This document shows positions 47,677 through 61,700 of a stretch of 64,000 nucleotides of DNA, in pieces. This DNA is from Patagioenas fasciata (lineage: Eukaryota; Chordata; Aves; Columbiformes; Columbidae). Within the stretch, counting starts at the first letter, position 1, and each line of letters begins with the position of its first letter. The position numbers were made by a program, and so were the translations under genes. The stretch is taken from NCBI RefSeq assembly GCF_037038585.1, contig NC_092520.1, forward strand, positions 120,746,001-120,810,000, read 5' to 3'. Under the pieces are notes generated by a model. That model did no database searches. It saw only the letters and a list, made by a program, of their open reading frames with translations, and was not told where the DNA came from.

Positions 47677-49970
47677 ACAAGTGTTTCTCGGAGGCTACAG
47701 ACATTCACAAGGCACAGGAGATATTATGAGGTCCTGCTCAGCTCACTGGCAGTACAGGGGGGAAACACCTGCAGAATGATGGGGAGATGTAGGAAGAGTG
47801 TTGTGGGATCACTCCTGAAGGACTTCACCAGTGAACATATTGTAAGTCACAGCAAAGCAGTGACCAGACTGAAAACTCAGGGTATGGAAAAGCTGAAGCA
47901 AAGCTTATGTACTCAGAGGGTAAGAGAAGCTCTTGTGATCTGTATGCATTCTGGGTTGAAAGGGGAGGGGGCTGCGTAGAGATATAGGTATCTGCCCAAT
48001 TTAGTATTCCTAGCTGCCTTGAGAGAGACAAAAAAAAAAAAAAAAGAGAAAGAAAAAAAAAAGCTCTAGAGCATGATTCATTTTGTCCTAAAGTAGATAT
48101 TAAGATATGTCATATGAGTCACAGCCTAAAATTGCCTATTTCACTCCATTGATTATAAAGGGAGACCAGAGTGATTAGTTCAGATGAAGACACCTACAAT
48201 TATTAACATCTTAGATGAGCTGAATCTCCCAAAGAAGTTCTCAGTAAGGATGCAGGTATTGACACAGGCTTTAGTACACACCAGTTCAGCAGGGCAGAGT
48301 TATCCTCTGTAGGCTTTACCCTGAGACACATTCACGAAAAGCCTTGTAACTGGCTCAGCCATGGAAAGGAGAATTTGTACTTGTCCATATAATCTCTTTG
48401 TTTAAACACTGAGTCTTAAATCTACCCTATCAGTTATTCAAAGAGCTCTTATGTCTGAGAGAAAACATGTGATTTCTGAGTAAAAAATACACCTGACGTT
48501 AGTCGTGTAGGTTTATGCATCACAGTTTCCACATAAAGGTTTTGTGGGGTCCGCTATTTAAACATCTAACACTGCACTTGGATACACAAACTGGATTTGT
48601 ACTGTGAACTGAGTTAATGCACAAGTAGGAGTTGTATGTTATATATGTGATTCTGTGATATGTCTTTCTACTACACAGATATTTGAAATTTGGCCTATTG
48701 CTACTAACACAACAGAGTCTGTGAGAACAGGAATGATCTGTTATTCCCTAGTGGAATGAGCTTAATGAAAGACTGTAGCTGGAAGAGCTACAGCCTGGCA
48801 GAGGATCAGAGGGAAGACAGGACACAGGGGCAAGCAGTAGGTCCATTGCTCGAGGAAAAGTTGGCTCTGAGTCTACACCAGGACCTCCTCTGATGTGAGG
48901 TGCCCTTTCAGACCTCTGCAGACAGGATGTGTTGGGACAAACTGCTTCCCTAACCTTTCCTCCAGTCCAGATCAGGAAGAGGGAAGAAAATGACAGGAGA
49001 ACAAGGACCCAGCCAGTGGGACTGAAGCAGTGTCAGCAAAATTTTCCATTTAATTTGTTTAATTATGAAACATTATTTGTACAGCTACATTTCCCTCAGC
49101 CACAGGTAGCTTATCTGGTCTCCTCAACAGGCCATCTGACAGTCCAGCAACACATACTAATTTTTATGCTTTATAAACTTTCATGGGACTGCAACAACAA
49201 AGAGGTTTCTTGAAACTGAGAATTTAGTGCAGAAACCCCCAACTGGCACTTAGGGAATCAGCTCAGGGCCAGCAGTATCATCCTGGAAGTAAACTGTCAC
49301 TTCCTGACCCATCACCACACATGATGAAGAGTTGACTGCATGGACAGAAAGCTGCCTATACTCGCTGTCACCATGCAAGCCTACAGCAAATTTGTTTTAT
49401 TCTCCAAAGAAGTGCTCTGTACAGAGGTGGTACAGCCCTTGGGTCCTTGCAAAGCTAAGGTTACAGATCTGCTTCCAGGAGTTTGTGCCTTGTTTTGCCC
49501 AGCCATTGAGATGGGAAGAGCTGGAGCCAACAAAGAGAGGTGACTGAAAGTCTGGAAGTTCTTTATAAAGAAATACTTCTTACATATTCACCAAACTGGA
49601 GATAATTATGTAAGCTTCCCCCCACCCCCAGTGTAACAGACTGGTGACGTTTGCACGTCTGGCTCATGGTAGCCTTATGGGGCTTGACATCTGTGCATGG
49701 CAAAAGCATTTAGCTCCAGAGCTACGTTCCCAGTGTGCTATCAATATGGAACAAATTCTGCTCACTTAACAAATGTGCTGCACAGTCTTAGGGGCTCTAT
49801 AATATTTGTAAAACAGGCAGAGCAGGGGTACTCTTAGAAGCATCACAAGAGCAGTTAAAACGAGACGTAGCACAGACAACCCTTCTGACTGTGAAGCACA
49901 TAGTGGTTACTGTGAAATAGCTGTGCAGATGCTCTTCTGCATGAATTAAATACAAACTTGGGGAATGATT
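47677..49970. other. Intergenic region without recognised genes
   Basis: No gene or transposon recognised. It contains the A/GA-rich tract at 48029-48062. Frames are short and motif-free. Confidence 0.6.
48029..48062 (+). repeat. A-rich purine tract
   Basis: An A16 run, GAGAAAG, then A10. Simple low-complexity purine sequence. Confidence 0.9.
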
Positions 49971-50073
49971 CAATCATAGAATGGTTTTGGTTGGAAAAGA
50001 CCTTCAAGATCGAGTCCAACCATTAACCTAACACTGCCAAGCTCACTTCTAAACCATGTCCCTGATAAGCCAT
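49971..50073 (-). mobile_element. CR1 LINE 3'-end fragment (different subfamily)
   Basis: ATCATAGAATGGTTTTGG, then TTGGAAAAGACCTTCAAGA and CATTAACCTAACACTGCCA match the minus-strand 3' end of a CR1 subfamily whose terminal sequence differs from the other copies (GGTTTTGG and a TTCTATGA-type tail). About 100 bp remain. Confidence 0.9.
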
Positions 50074-50936
50074 GGGCCTGAGACACAGAGATGGCCAAGA
50101 TACCCTGCAGTATGAGGAGGTGGGCAGTGTGGGTCTCTGAAGGAAGGCACCAGCTCCACAGAAGATGTTCATGCATGCTTCTCAGCACCATGCTGGATGC
50201 CCTTCATTAGCCGAATGTGTGTCCCAAGTGTGTTAGCTGGCTTGGTGAAGGATATGACCCTTCACCCTGGTAGGATTTCAACTGCCTTATCATCTGGAGC
50301 ATGACACTGCCTTTGTTTGAGGGTGGCCATAACTGAGGATTTTGTTTTTCTTGGTGAAAATGTAGCTCAGGAGTAGCATCCAATAGCAGAAGAATATCTT
50401 TCTTTGGTCGTTAATGTTTCCTCTGTGGCTTATTTGTAAGAAGTAGGTGCAACAGAGAGAGAGATCAGGAAGTGTTTAATAACCTCCTGGTTATTTAATC
50501 TGTAAATACCAAGCTTTGAGGAGACTTTGATGTGAAAGTACATCAAAAGTCAGGGTTAGAATTCAAAATTATCTCGACAAACAGGAGATACAGGCTGAAA
50601 AAACAGCACAAAACTCAGTGAGATAAATTAAAGTTAGGTCAGGTATACAAGAATAATCAACTGGGTGGGAAAAAAATAGGTAGGAGTTGTGCAGGAAAGA
50701 ATGTAGGGGTTATAATGCAACCATCGTAGGCTGAACCTGAGGCAGAACTGTTATATGAAGATAATACTGGGGTGTACGAAGAGGATTGTAAAGTATCCAA
50801 AATAACTTTTGTGCAAAGCTCAGCTGTAGTTCCATGTCTGAGTATGCACGCTGTGCTTCAGGAAAGATGGAAACTGCCTGAGGAGAATCCGCAGCAGAGA
50901 AAGATGGATTAACTGGGAAATTTAGTTCGATGGGCA
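50074..50936. other. Intergenic sequence, nothing recognised
   Basis: An 860-bp spacer between two CR1 remnants. I see no gene, RNA or repeat in it. Confidence 0.6.
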
Positions 50937-51050
50937 CTTCTAGAGGTCATCTAGTCCAAACTGCTGCTCCAAACAAGGTTAACTTCAAAACATTTTTCAA
51001 GGTCTTGTCCAGACCAGTTTTGAAAATTTCAATTTCTACAGTGTCTCTGG
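50937..51050 (-). mobile_element. Old, divergent CR1 3'-end fragment
   Basis: AGAGGTCATCTAGTCCAAAC, then CTGCTCCAAACAAGG and GTCTTGTCCAGACCAGTTTT resemble the CR1 3' region on the minus strand, but with many differences and no clear terminal tail. It is probably an ancient copy; its boundaries are approximate. Confidence 0.75.
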
Positions 51051-54000
51051 AATATGAGACTCAAGAAATTGGATTTTATCTCTGAAGGACTCAAGTTCAA
51101 TGGGATTTATTTTTGTTTTGTAAGATTTAGGTTAACTCCTAGGAGAATCTTGGGCCTTCAGTGAAGGCAGGCCAGTATCCCCCTGGTCTTCAGATGCTCC
51201 CAATTCCTGCATCTCATGGAAAATGTCTGGGATGGAAACCTTCCCTTCCCTCTCCACCTTATGAGTGGCTAAACTGGTCTTGTAGCCAGCCCATGCCTTT
51301 GGAAGGATCTGAAGCAGCCTGGTCCTGACTTGCTCAAGAATTTAGTTCTAAACATCTATTTGCTAGGATCTATAAATGAAAAGGGTTTTCAAATACCTCT
51401 ATTTTTACTTATCAAATTATCTAAGCATATTTCAATGACAGGATAACTAGAAATCATAAGAATCACTTATGAGAGCAGAAAAACTGTTATAGAATCCATT
51501 TCTGCTTGATGATACGTCTTCACTGCAGATTCAGCCTGGATGACCACAACTAGCCCTGTCAGAGTGTGAGCTTTTCCATTGCAAATATTGTGTGTTCACT
51601 CCAGTTGTGCATCCAGCCACGTGTATTTGGTTCCTTTCTGCAGGGACATTTACCCTTTCCTGGCCAGTGCTAACAGAGCTCACCTGCCCAGGACAGATGG
51701 TGGACAGGCTCCAAAAGACTATCAACATTTGACTGGGCTTTAAGTGCTCCCTCAACTATTTATGGAGCAGAGGGTGTCCACTTAAGTTTGGAATAGAGTC
51801 AAAGTCAGTAGTAGATTGAAGATATACTCTTTTTTGATGGCTGGTACACATTAATGCCCTACACACACACATAAACACGCCCACATCTCTTTTTGTTTTG
51901 AAGTGATGAATTCACCATCATATAGCAATTATCCAATTGAGAAATGAGTCACATTAACTACCAGAAGAGTGAAATCTGTCCATGCAGTAACTTTCAGCAT
52001 TATAAATTTCTTTGAAGAGTATCCTGTTGGACTATTTGTTCCTGCCTTCTACAGGAAAATGGAGGGGCTGGCTTCATTTGCTGGTGTCGAAGTTAGCCAT
52101 GCAAGGACAGGCAAGAGGCAGGTGATCCAGGCAGAACCGAAGTCGAGCGAGGTCTGAGAACCTGTTAATGTAAATTTCAGCTGAGTGCTGGGATCCAGTG
52201 AAACCTTCAAACTCATTGTTATTCATTAAGCAGATTGAAGGAGCGAAATGAAATTCAGCAAATTGTCCGCCTCTGCAAAGTACAATATGTTCATTTTGAA
52301 GGGAAACCAGTGTATGGATGGAAGGTGAAGTGTAAGCCATACTTACTTCAGGGAGAGGACCAAGGGGTCAAATGTTTTTCAAAAATCCATGTCCCTCTCT
52401 CAATGCATTTGCACATTTATCACTGACCTGCCTGCCCCTTCACTGTGCATTTGTGATAAAGTCCACCTGTGCAGCCTCACCTGCTGTGTGCACTGATGTC
52501 AGGGCACCAAATGTTCACAAGTGCCAGTCCCACTGAGGTCCTTTAGGAGTCAAACTGTTGACTGATCCTTCATTAAGACTAACCTCTGCTTCAATCCTGC
52601 TCCCAGGGCATTTTGTTGGAGTTAATTCAAATTTTCTGTGTGGCCTGCTTGATTGAAATAGAAAGATAAAGGTGAGGAGGGAAGACTCTTCCTTCGGCCA
52701 TTGAGCGTGTTACCTTCTTTCTGCCATTTGAGTGATCAATTTTATTATAACTACACACTTAGACCATTCTATTATTTGCTCTGTGACAGTCTCCAATGGA
52801 CATAAGTAGAATTTTTTTTGTGGAGACTCACAGAAAGAGACAGTGTCCAATGAAGAACTGTGTTACTAGACAGGACAGAGCAGAAAAAGAACCAAAGGAG
52901 TATCTTCTCCTATGTTATGGGGGAGCTGGGGCAGAAAAAATAAGTAGCTGGCTCAGGTAGTCAGAGCTCAGCCCCCTCTGCTTCCCCTTACTGCTTTTAT
53001 TTATCTCATGCTATGTTACCACAAGAATTCAAGCCCAGCCTCTTCAGGGAAATATGGTGATCCTGGCTGGGTTTCAGCCTTCCCTGCCTTTCTCCCACAA
53101 TACTTTTCTGCTGACCTGTATGGTGTGACCTGTCACATCGAAGCTTAGTTCAGACCATCCCATCCCCACTCATAGCACCAGCTCCATCTGGGAAATGAGG
53201 GGAAGAGGTACTTGCCGGATTCATCAGATCTAGGTTACATGTCTACCTCAAGATGAGAGGAGCTACTCAAGGGTTGCCACTAACTACAAAAGGAACCTGG
53301 AAAAAGTAGCCAAAATGAAGATGCTAAATGAGATGTAGACACTGACATTAAATGGGATGGCTTTCATCCAAGGTAATTAGAGGCCAGCAGAGTTAGGGGT
53401 AAGTAGTTTAAAGCAGAAGGCTTTTTCCATCCTCTAGTTTTCACTTGCTGAAATAGAAATGGTAAGAAAACTAGTTTTTTGAGGTCCTAGAGGCCAAAGA
53501 TTGTAGCATGCTGCTTCAGAGCTTGCTTGATTAGTATTTAATTTTAGTCAGTCATCCTCTTCTAATGAAATGTCACACCTATAACATTTCTCTGAGCTTT
53601 GGTGGTTTATTTTCCATAGGAAATTATCTTTTAGCTGCAATAACATTTTATACAACTGAAATTCCTTTCTTCCAGTGAGTGCACAGCACTCCAAAGTTGT
53701 TAGCTGCACCTCTCACCACATTATAGACCTCTCTCATTACCAGAAAAACACTGACAAACAGAGATTTCTCTCCAGAGCAAGTCTCTCTCTCTTGGTTTAT
53801 GCAGTGCCTGGCAAGATAGGACACTGACCACTGATTAAGGTAGATCTATCACACCCTCATATGCGGTGCTCTCGTAACAAAGCAGTAGCTGAGCCAATGC
53901 TCATTGCACCATACACACTCCCTAGTTTGTTAATCGTGTTTGAGCAATGAAAAGTCATTCTAGAATTAAATCTGGTGTGGAAATCCACAGCCAAAATGTG

Positions 54001-55828
54001 CATTTGCTTGGCATATTTGGGAACCAAGGTAGTGGGGGTAGATTGCCTGCACCTTATTGCACTGGTGGCCACATGGCCTCTGGGCACTTTGGGGTGGATT
54101 TGGATCACCTACAAGAGTACCTCAGGGAGATTTAGGTACCAAGTGAAGGAATTCAGGAGCACAGTGAGCACTTTAAAAAGCCTAGAGGTGGCTAACTGAG
54201 ACCCATATGTCTGGCCATGAGAAGGGGCGAGCTGCAGCAAGGGGCATCCCCACTGCAGCACAAGGCATCAAGGCAGCATGGGCTGGTGGGACCCCATATG
54301 CACGCTCAGCTCCTGCAGACCCACGCACCCTAAAGAATGGGCAAGCAGCCCAAACACAACCCACCGGCATGAAAATTCCCAGTTATCATCATTTATTCAG
54401 TTGGGGTTCATTCCAAAATTGTTTAAAAAGTTAAATTATCCATCTTTCGGATGGGGAAACAGTGAGACAAAGTCCTGAGCCACTTGGCAGCCCCCAGCAG
54501 AGCCCCCTCACTGCTGTGTTTGCTCCGTACATACTCCTGGGGCTTTGCTGTCTCCAATATAAGTGCGAAGTTCAATTGCCATAGCAACAGCATCGAGCAG
54601 GTGCAAAACACTGTATTTTCTCTGCTAGATGTAAAGGAAAAACTTTCTGCTCCGGGGGACTGTCAGTTGTAATGAAGATTGTCTTCTCTTACCTGGAAAT
54701 ATAGCAAGGAAAACTGCTTATTGAATTTTTGTGAGGGAACTGGGGCTCCAGGATTAATTATCTTCCTCTGTTTATTTTTGCTACACAATAGGCATCCGCA
54801 TAGACATAGGCAATAAGTATTTGGGCTACACGTATCATCATCTGCAAAGCAGTTGAGGGAATTTCTCTCTGCAGCAGACAGGGACAATGAGAAGGAGGTG
54901 AAGCTGCACACCCAATGATGACGCTGTTCCCAGCAGCCCTATGAGGGTCCCAGCTGTGATGCAGATCACTTCTCACAAGACAGACGTGGCAGAGGTGACC
55001 CAGGGAGCTTCCTCCATCCATTTGAAGGCTACTGGGTTCCAGTACTCAGGCCAGATGTGCAGGGCATGCCTCCCTGTTTGAGACAGACCCAGTTCCCCCC
55101 CTGCCCCGACCCAGAAGCAGCTTTTTCCAGCAAGGATGGGCTTGGGATGCTTCCAGAATTTGGGGCTGGGCCAGCAGGAGGTGGCACCGCATCCGCTGAG
55201 ACGTCATCTGTCACTGTGCCTTTAAACCTTGCACACCTTGGGAAAGCCAGAGGAGAGGGATGTCCAACAGCACAGTCCAAAAGCACATGTGTTTTCATTG
55301 CATTACACACCTGAAACCTTGATGATGGGGTCACCCAGCTCAGGGGGACTGTGACCTGAAGAGGAAGAAGGGGAGGCTCTTGACCACATGTGTCTGCATA
55401 GCCATCAGTCAGCGTACTTTGGAATTTGTCATTCAATTTCAGTATTTGAGGGCTGTCTGCTGTTATTTCGAAGTGGCCTCTATTCCACACAAATTCTCTA
55501 TTTTACTGTTGAAAAGGTGAGAAATAAATAACCCTGGGACAGAGGTCAGAGAAAAGTTAATTGCAATGAAGGGCTGAATCCCAGAGCATTTTAAGTTACT
55601 AAATCACAGGTACTGATTTTTGTGTCTTCAGGTTTTGTCACAATTTTTGTCTTGTCGTTGTTCCTGATGGTTGAAAACAAATTACTCCAAGTTCCCATTA
55701 ACTTTGCAGCCACAATTACGTTACTGAAGTGGAGTGTGTAGATATTATTCCTTTTGAAGTGGCAGCCTTGGCAACCAAGAGCTCTCCTCCACCTGCAACA
55801 CCTCCTAACCTACAGCTGACAGATACAG

Positions 55829-55841
55829 CCACCTGGTGGCA
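55829..55841 (+). promoter_or_regulatory. CTCF-like palindromic motif (candidate)
   Basis: CCACCTGGTGGCA matches the CTCF core CCACNAGGTGGCA except for T at the sixth position. The centre is an E-box palindrome (CCACCTGGTGG), so an E-box factor is an alternative. No binding evidence is available. Confidence 0.3.
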
Positions 55842-56008
55842 TTTGTGTGGGAAATTAAGGGCACACTGTTATGGTTAGTAATGCCAGCAGAAAAGGAGAA
55901 AGTATGGTGTATGGATAGCTAGCACTGGTCCATCACACCATGTGGCAGAAGAGCATTAAACAAACAAGCCCTCTATAATAGTTTCTTAACATCTTCCACC
56001 TTTTTTCC

Positions 56009-56028
56009 CTCTCTCTCTCTATATATAT
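56009..56028 (+). repeat. Short (CT)n(AT)n dinucleotide repeat
   Basis: CTCTCTCTCTCT passes directly into ATATATAT. A short compound microsatellite. Confidence 0.85.
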
Positions 56029-58663
56029 GTATCTCAAAATTAATTTTTATTTGAAGAATGAGGTCCAGGAAGGAGCTGGCATCACATCTTTCTGGGGACT
56101 TTTTGTATTGTAACATTATCACTCAAGTAAGAAAGTGCACAGGTCAACCATGAGACAGCTGAGCAGTGTCGTGTTTTCTGAGTATGAATGCCTCTGTGAT
56201 GTTGCATAATAAGTATTAATTATTAAACATGTATTTCTGTGCTACTCAGTATTTCCTTCTGTTTCTTAGGGAGTCAAATCCAGGGTAACCATTTTGTTTA
56301 TTTAGAAGCGTTATTAACAACATCGAGTATGTTACTGATCAAAAGTGGCCAAACCCAAGGCTATTTCGACAGAGATAACTTTAATCTGTCAAGAGAGTGC
56401 ATAAAAGAGCAACAGAAGAGCAGTAAGGTCATCCCCTTCAAAGGCGCTGAAGGCTGCAGTTAATTGTATTGTGAATCATAAAAGGCACAAATTCAAAGTA
56501 ACGTGTGCTAACGGCCCTCTCCAATGCAACCTTTTAGCTAGAAACAATACATCTAAAAATACATCTGCTGCTGAGGTCAGTAGGATTATCCCCAGTGAGA
56601 GTGGGAAGGGCAGGAACTAAATAATAATGCAGAATCAGAAAAAAAAAAAAAAAGTCTACAGCAATGAGAAAATATCAGGCTCTTTGTTCACAGTTTCAGC
56701 TTTCCTGACCAGCTCCAGTGTGTGATCTCTTTCCTGCTGCTGAAACTTCAAATTCAAATTATCTCTGCCCACAGTGCAGCATAATTTTTATAATAAAAAT
56801 GTGTTGAAAAACAACACAGCTACTAAATAGAAAAACATTTTGCAGTAGAAGAGTCCACCACCCCATGTGCCTGAGTAAAGGCACAGATTTAGTGTCATTA
56901 TGGCTGACAGTGAGTAATTTGCTCATCTCTAGACAACAGTGTCCACTATGCTCTATGTGTGCAGGTGCAGACGGGACAGTCAAACTGTACTCAGAATCCT
57001 CTGCCCTGCAGTTATGGGTTTCCTGAGAGCCTGGTTCATGCCTGGCACATAAGATATTTCCTTGCTCCCACAGAAGCCTTCTGTGAAGAAGAAGATGTGG
57101 TGGCTTTTAGTCCTGTGACCATGTTCTTCAAGACATCACCACGAACAAGCTGCCAGAAATTTCCAGAAGCAGCAAGAGGTGGCAGACCTTTAGGGCAGTC
57201 AAGGGTATTTCCAATGAATGAATAAAAGACAAAAGTTAAAATCTTCAATTGCTTTGAGGAGAAGCAAAAGACTGTCATAAAGAGCCTGCCATGGAGCTTC
57301 TATGGCCACTGCAGAACAGCAAGCAAAGGTAGAAAAAAGCATCAGCCATCTCAGTAGCTACAGGCATCCACAGTGCAATGACTTCCAGTGAAGGAATCCA
57401 AACCAATTCTTGCTTAAAAGCAGTAGCCTATTTTTAAAGATTCACAGGAAGAAGGGAAAAGAACAAGAAAAAGGGAAAAAGAAAAAAGAAAAAAATAACC
57501 TTGGCTTTATACTTCTGCCACACTGTCTGCTTGCTGCTAAGGCACAACCAGCAGATGTGTGCTAGGCTTGCAAATCATACTAAAGCATCTGTGCCTGGGG
57601 ACCAGTCCTACTCCTATCTCAGCATTTTCTCCCCCGATGTCCCAGAATGACAAGAGCCGACCTTACTGACACTGCTGCTCTAGAAGAAATGGAAGGGACC
57701 ATTTGAGTCACTAAAGCAACCCCATCAAAGCAACAGCACCACAGCACCCAAGGCAAGTTCTGCTGAACCATGAGTCCCCAAACAAAGCCTGCATTTGCTC
57801 CTATTGCAACGAGTGCCAAAAATGCCCTTGACTTCAGCTAGAGCAGGATCAGATGCTCTCTTATGGGAATGGCAGAGTAATCCTAGCAGAGAAAATCAGA
57901 GCCTATCAAATAGGACAATATACAGCAATTGTGAAAGAATCCTTCTAGTGAATTTGGGGGAAAAAGCACCCTTGTATTTCCATTATTACTAGTGGAGTCC
58001 CTTGATGAGAGAGCAGTGGCTGTGACACTCCAAGTCTGCCCCTGTATGGACAGAGCTGGTAGGTTCCTTTATAGCCAGAATGGTTGTTCCAGTTTTTAAG
58101 CTCCCTGAGAATCTCTTTGAAAAGCTGAGGAAAACTGACAAGGTTAATAAAATCCAGGTAGTGAAGAGGCAGCTGTGACATTGCTATTTGCCGGTCATCA
58201 AACCAAGAGGTGAAGCACGCTGACTTCAGCCGTGTTACACTGGGGATCAATGGGACCCACAAGATTTTTTTTGTTGGGTTCACAACTGCACAACGACATG
58301 GTGTATAAAAGCTCAGGGTGCCTTAGCCCTGGCATGCTCCCCAGCTGAGTGCTCCCAGTGCTGCTTTCGGTCCAGCATCTGTGCTTTGAGGTGCAGGAGC
58401 ATCCAGGCTCTGCTGCAGGCTCACCCCTCTGGACTCACTCGGGGGTGCACTGAGCTGTGCTGTAACCCAGCAAAGGGCTGCCAGCCAGGTACCAGCCAGG
58501 GCCCAGGTACATCCTTGCCAGCCTCCACCACACCTCATGGCCACATTTTCCTGTCACACAGCCCTCATGGGGGGTGGCTGAGAGGTTCACGGCTCACCCC
58601 TCCAGGGGCCTTGTACTTGCAGCCCATACATCCCATAACGCACAAATCCTGCCAGATTAGGGC

Positions 58664-58707
58664 CTTATTTATTTATTTATTTATCTATCTATTTATTTAT
58701 TTATTTA
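58664..58707 (+). repeat. (TTTA)n tetranucleotide microsatellite
   Basis: About eleven TTTA units with two internal TCTA variants in the middle, 44 bp in total. Confidence 0.95.
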
Positions 58708-61700
58708 AAAGCATTTGCTTTGGACCACACAAGAAATGCACAGATTCAGTCCAAAGAAGAAATCATCTACATGCTGTGCCATCCTTGCTTTACTTCACCA
58801 CCCTAAATTGTTTTTTGAAACTGAGGGAAACTCATCTCAGGAGAGAAGCGTCTGTTCACACTCCAGACGTCGGGAGCACAGCTGACCTTTGAAGGATGGA
58901 GGCTCTCTGATTTTGCTGTCTGTGTCTTTTAAAGGGGCCCATGAGGCAGTTATACTCTCGTTTTTCTACCATGAGGTAACTCCACATCTGCTTTTGTCAA
59001 GTGATCAAGGTGCCTCAAAGCCCAAGCCAATTCTTAGGAAATAAAATGTCTTTTCCAAATAATCACATATGACATCAGCAAAACAAAGCTTGTTTAAAGC
59101 ATATGCTAGCAGATTGTTATTTACCCTTGGAATTGTTTTCACAGATAGAAAGTAAATTTTGTTTGAAGCAACCATTACTGTAGATGAGTGGTACAAGGCT
59201 GTATTTCTTCAGGAAAAAAATCCCACTATTGGAGTTACAAATGCTAAGTGAGGGCAGAGGAAATTTCTTGACTGATAAAACAAAAATTAAATAAGTAGTT
59301 TTAAAATATTTCTGATGTATGTCTTATTCTAATTTGAAGACTTTGACATGTCTAATGCATGTGGAATTCCAGCTTAAGCCTAGGTTTTATCAGCTGTTTA
59401 AAAGAAACTGTAGAGTTCTCCTCTCAAAGATAGACCATCCTTCGCAGAACAAAGAGCAGCCGTGCACCAGGTTCTGCAAATTCCTTGTCCTTTGCATATC
59501 GTCAGACATAAAAACACTGGACAAGTGTATAGCATTAATCATATACATAATTATTTGCAAAGCAGAGCCACCATTTGATCCCATCACACTGCTGAAGATA
59601 GACAGTACTACAGCCAGGAAACAAATGGAGAGTATCCTCTTTCAGCTATATCCGCTCAATAAAAAATCTCTGCATGGAAATGAGTGGAGTACTGTCTAAT
59701 TAGGCAGACTGGACCAGATGTGACATCCAGTGAGTCTTTTCATGGAAACTGGATCTGACTAGGAGATGTGATTACATGTTTCTGCCTTTGGCTGCTGCTG
59801 GAGGGAGAACAGCAGATGAGATGTACTGCTCCAGCAAGTGCTAAGTTCTTAATTTAGGCACTTTATGGAAATTGTTGAAAAACATTCTAATTGGAAGCAA
59901 CTTCTGCTTCTCCAGCATATAATTTTCTCCATTTTTTAGCACTAAGGCATTTGCATGAAAACAAGTTCTTTGTTTTTAAAATTCCACTGCTCTTGTTGTT
60001 TATTCCCCACTGGAATTCATAATGCTGTGTTTGCACAAAGCACTGTAATTGGTTGCTGTGGAAGTGTTTCTATCAAAAGGAAATGATTATTAATAATCGA
60101 GACTGAACAGTTGCATAATAGAGATTAGTAAAATAAGAACCATTCTAATAATAATGCTAATCTCCATGAAACAAATCTCTTCAAATGCTTTGAAACATAA
60201 ACACACCCCAGTGATACAAATCGTCTCTAAACATGAAGAGCAGTAAGAAGTGTAGAAGCAAGTACAGGTGGAGGTTGACTCTATCAGTGGGAGTGGTGCA
60301 TTTTGCAGCTGGCAATAAGTTCAAAATTCCACCATGATCTGGGTGTGTCCCAGAGTAATATTTATGACTCAATGGGCAATTAATGACTTCATATAGGCAA
60401 TTCCTTTGGCCCAAAATACATGTAATAATTAACTAATACAAAGGGTGAGTTTCTCCATGTCATCTATTTCTAAAATTCTTGAGAGAAGAAGAGGCTTTGC
60501 TGGTAGTTTACATTATTTCTGATATGCTTACTGCAAACATGGAAAGCTTCATTTTCTGCTTCATGAGACTCAGAGGTCTGGCACAGGGGTTTCTGTTTCT
60601 AAATATTCTGGGAAATCAGCGAAGGAAGTCCTCCAAAGGGCTCACAATCTTGAGACACTCTTTGAAGTCCACAATCATCTGCTGGTACATTACTAACTCC
60701 CTGCAGACCTTCAGGACCTAAAGCATCTTCCTTGTTACCAAAGAACTTCCTAATTTTCCCTTGTAAGATACATTTCTTCTTTTTGAGCCCACTGTGATTC
60801 CACCATTTAACCCAGAGCCATGCTACTTCAATGGCAGTAGGAGCAACACTTGTTTTGGAGCACTGCCACAGGGACGTGGATGCTTAGCCAGCGGCCCTGG
60901 GTTTACCTGTGTCAGACCTTCAAAGGAGTGCCCTGCTGCCTACCAAGTCACTCCAAGTCGGGTTTAACACAAGTCAGGATTTAAGAACTAATGCAATAAT
61001 TAATTATTGCATTGATACGCAATCACAGAGTAGTGTTATAAAAAGACAAATTGCCTTAACAAGGGCATATTTAACAGTAAAGATCCTCCTCCACAGCAGC
61101 TACCATCTACCTTTTTTTGTTCTAGGTTAAACAATAATATCCCCAAAATAATCAAGGTATTTTTACATTTGAGATTGTTTCTGCCTCCTGTTGCATCTTT
61201 TCCTCAATCCTCCCATCTGCCCTCTCCCTGGGAGGCAGCAAACAGAGCGGCAGGGGGGAGCACTCTGACTGTTCCTCCACCCCAGCCCCCGCCAGGGTGT
61301 TCAAAGCTTGCTTGCTTGTCACCTTGTTGCCTGTGCCTCGGCATTAGACGCCACTTGGTGGTCCATGTCCAGTAAGCAGATGAAAAAGTCACTTTTTTCC
61401 TTTTCTTTTCTTCCACATAGGTGGTTCTACAAACTTTTCAACAGCCAAAGTTAAATGTCATGTTCCTGGCTTCAGACTGCTTCTCTGATACCACATCCTG
61501 AGGAAACATTGATAAATCTTATGCATGATATCATTATAAGTATTAACATTCAGTCTTCTTCCTATATTCATGACTAGCTTTCTCATATGAGCATCACATA
61601 AGTTTAAACGTGGTACTTCAGAGACCACGACTGCGTATGGTTGGTTTATCATCTGAAGCTCCCTAAGACACAACCTCAGTCAACAGCCTTTTGAGGAGAC

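Noticed and set aside
55029..55490. 153-codon minus-strand open frame in a locally GC-richer stretch
   Set aside because: Pro/Ser-rich translation without similarity to a known family and no splice partners seen. Worth revisiting only if transcripts map here.
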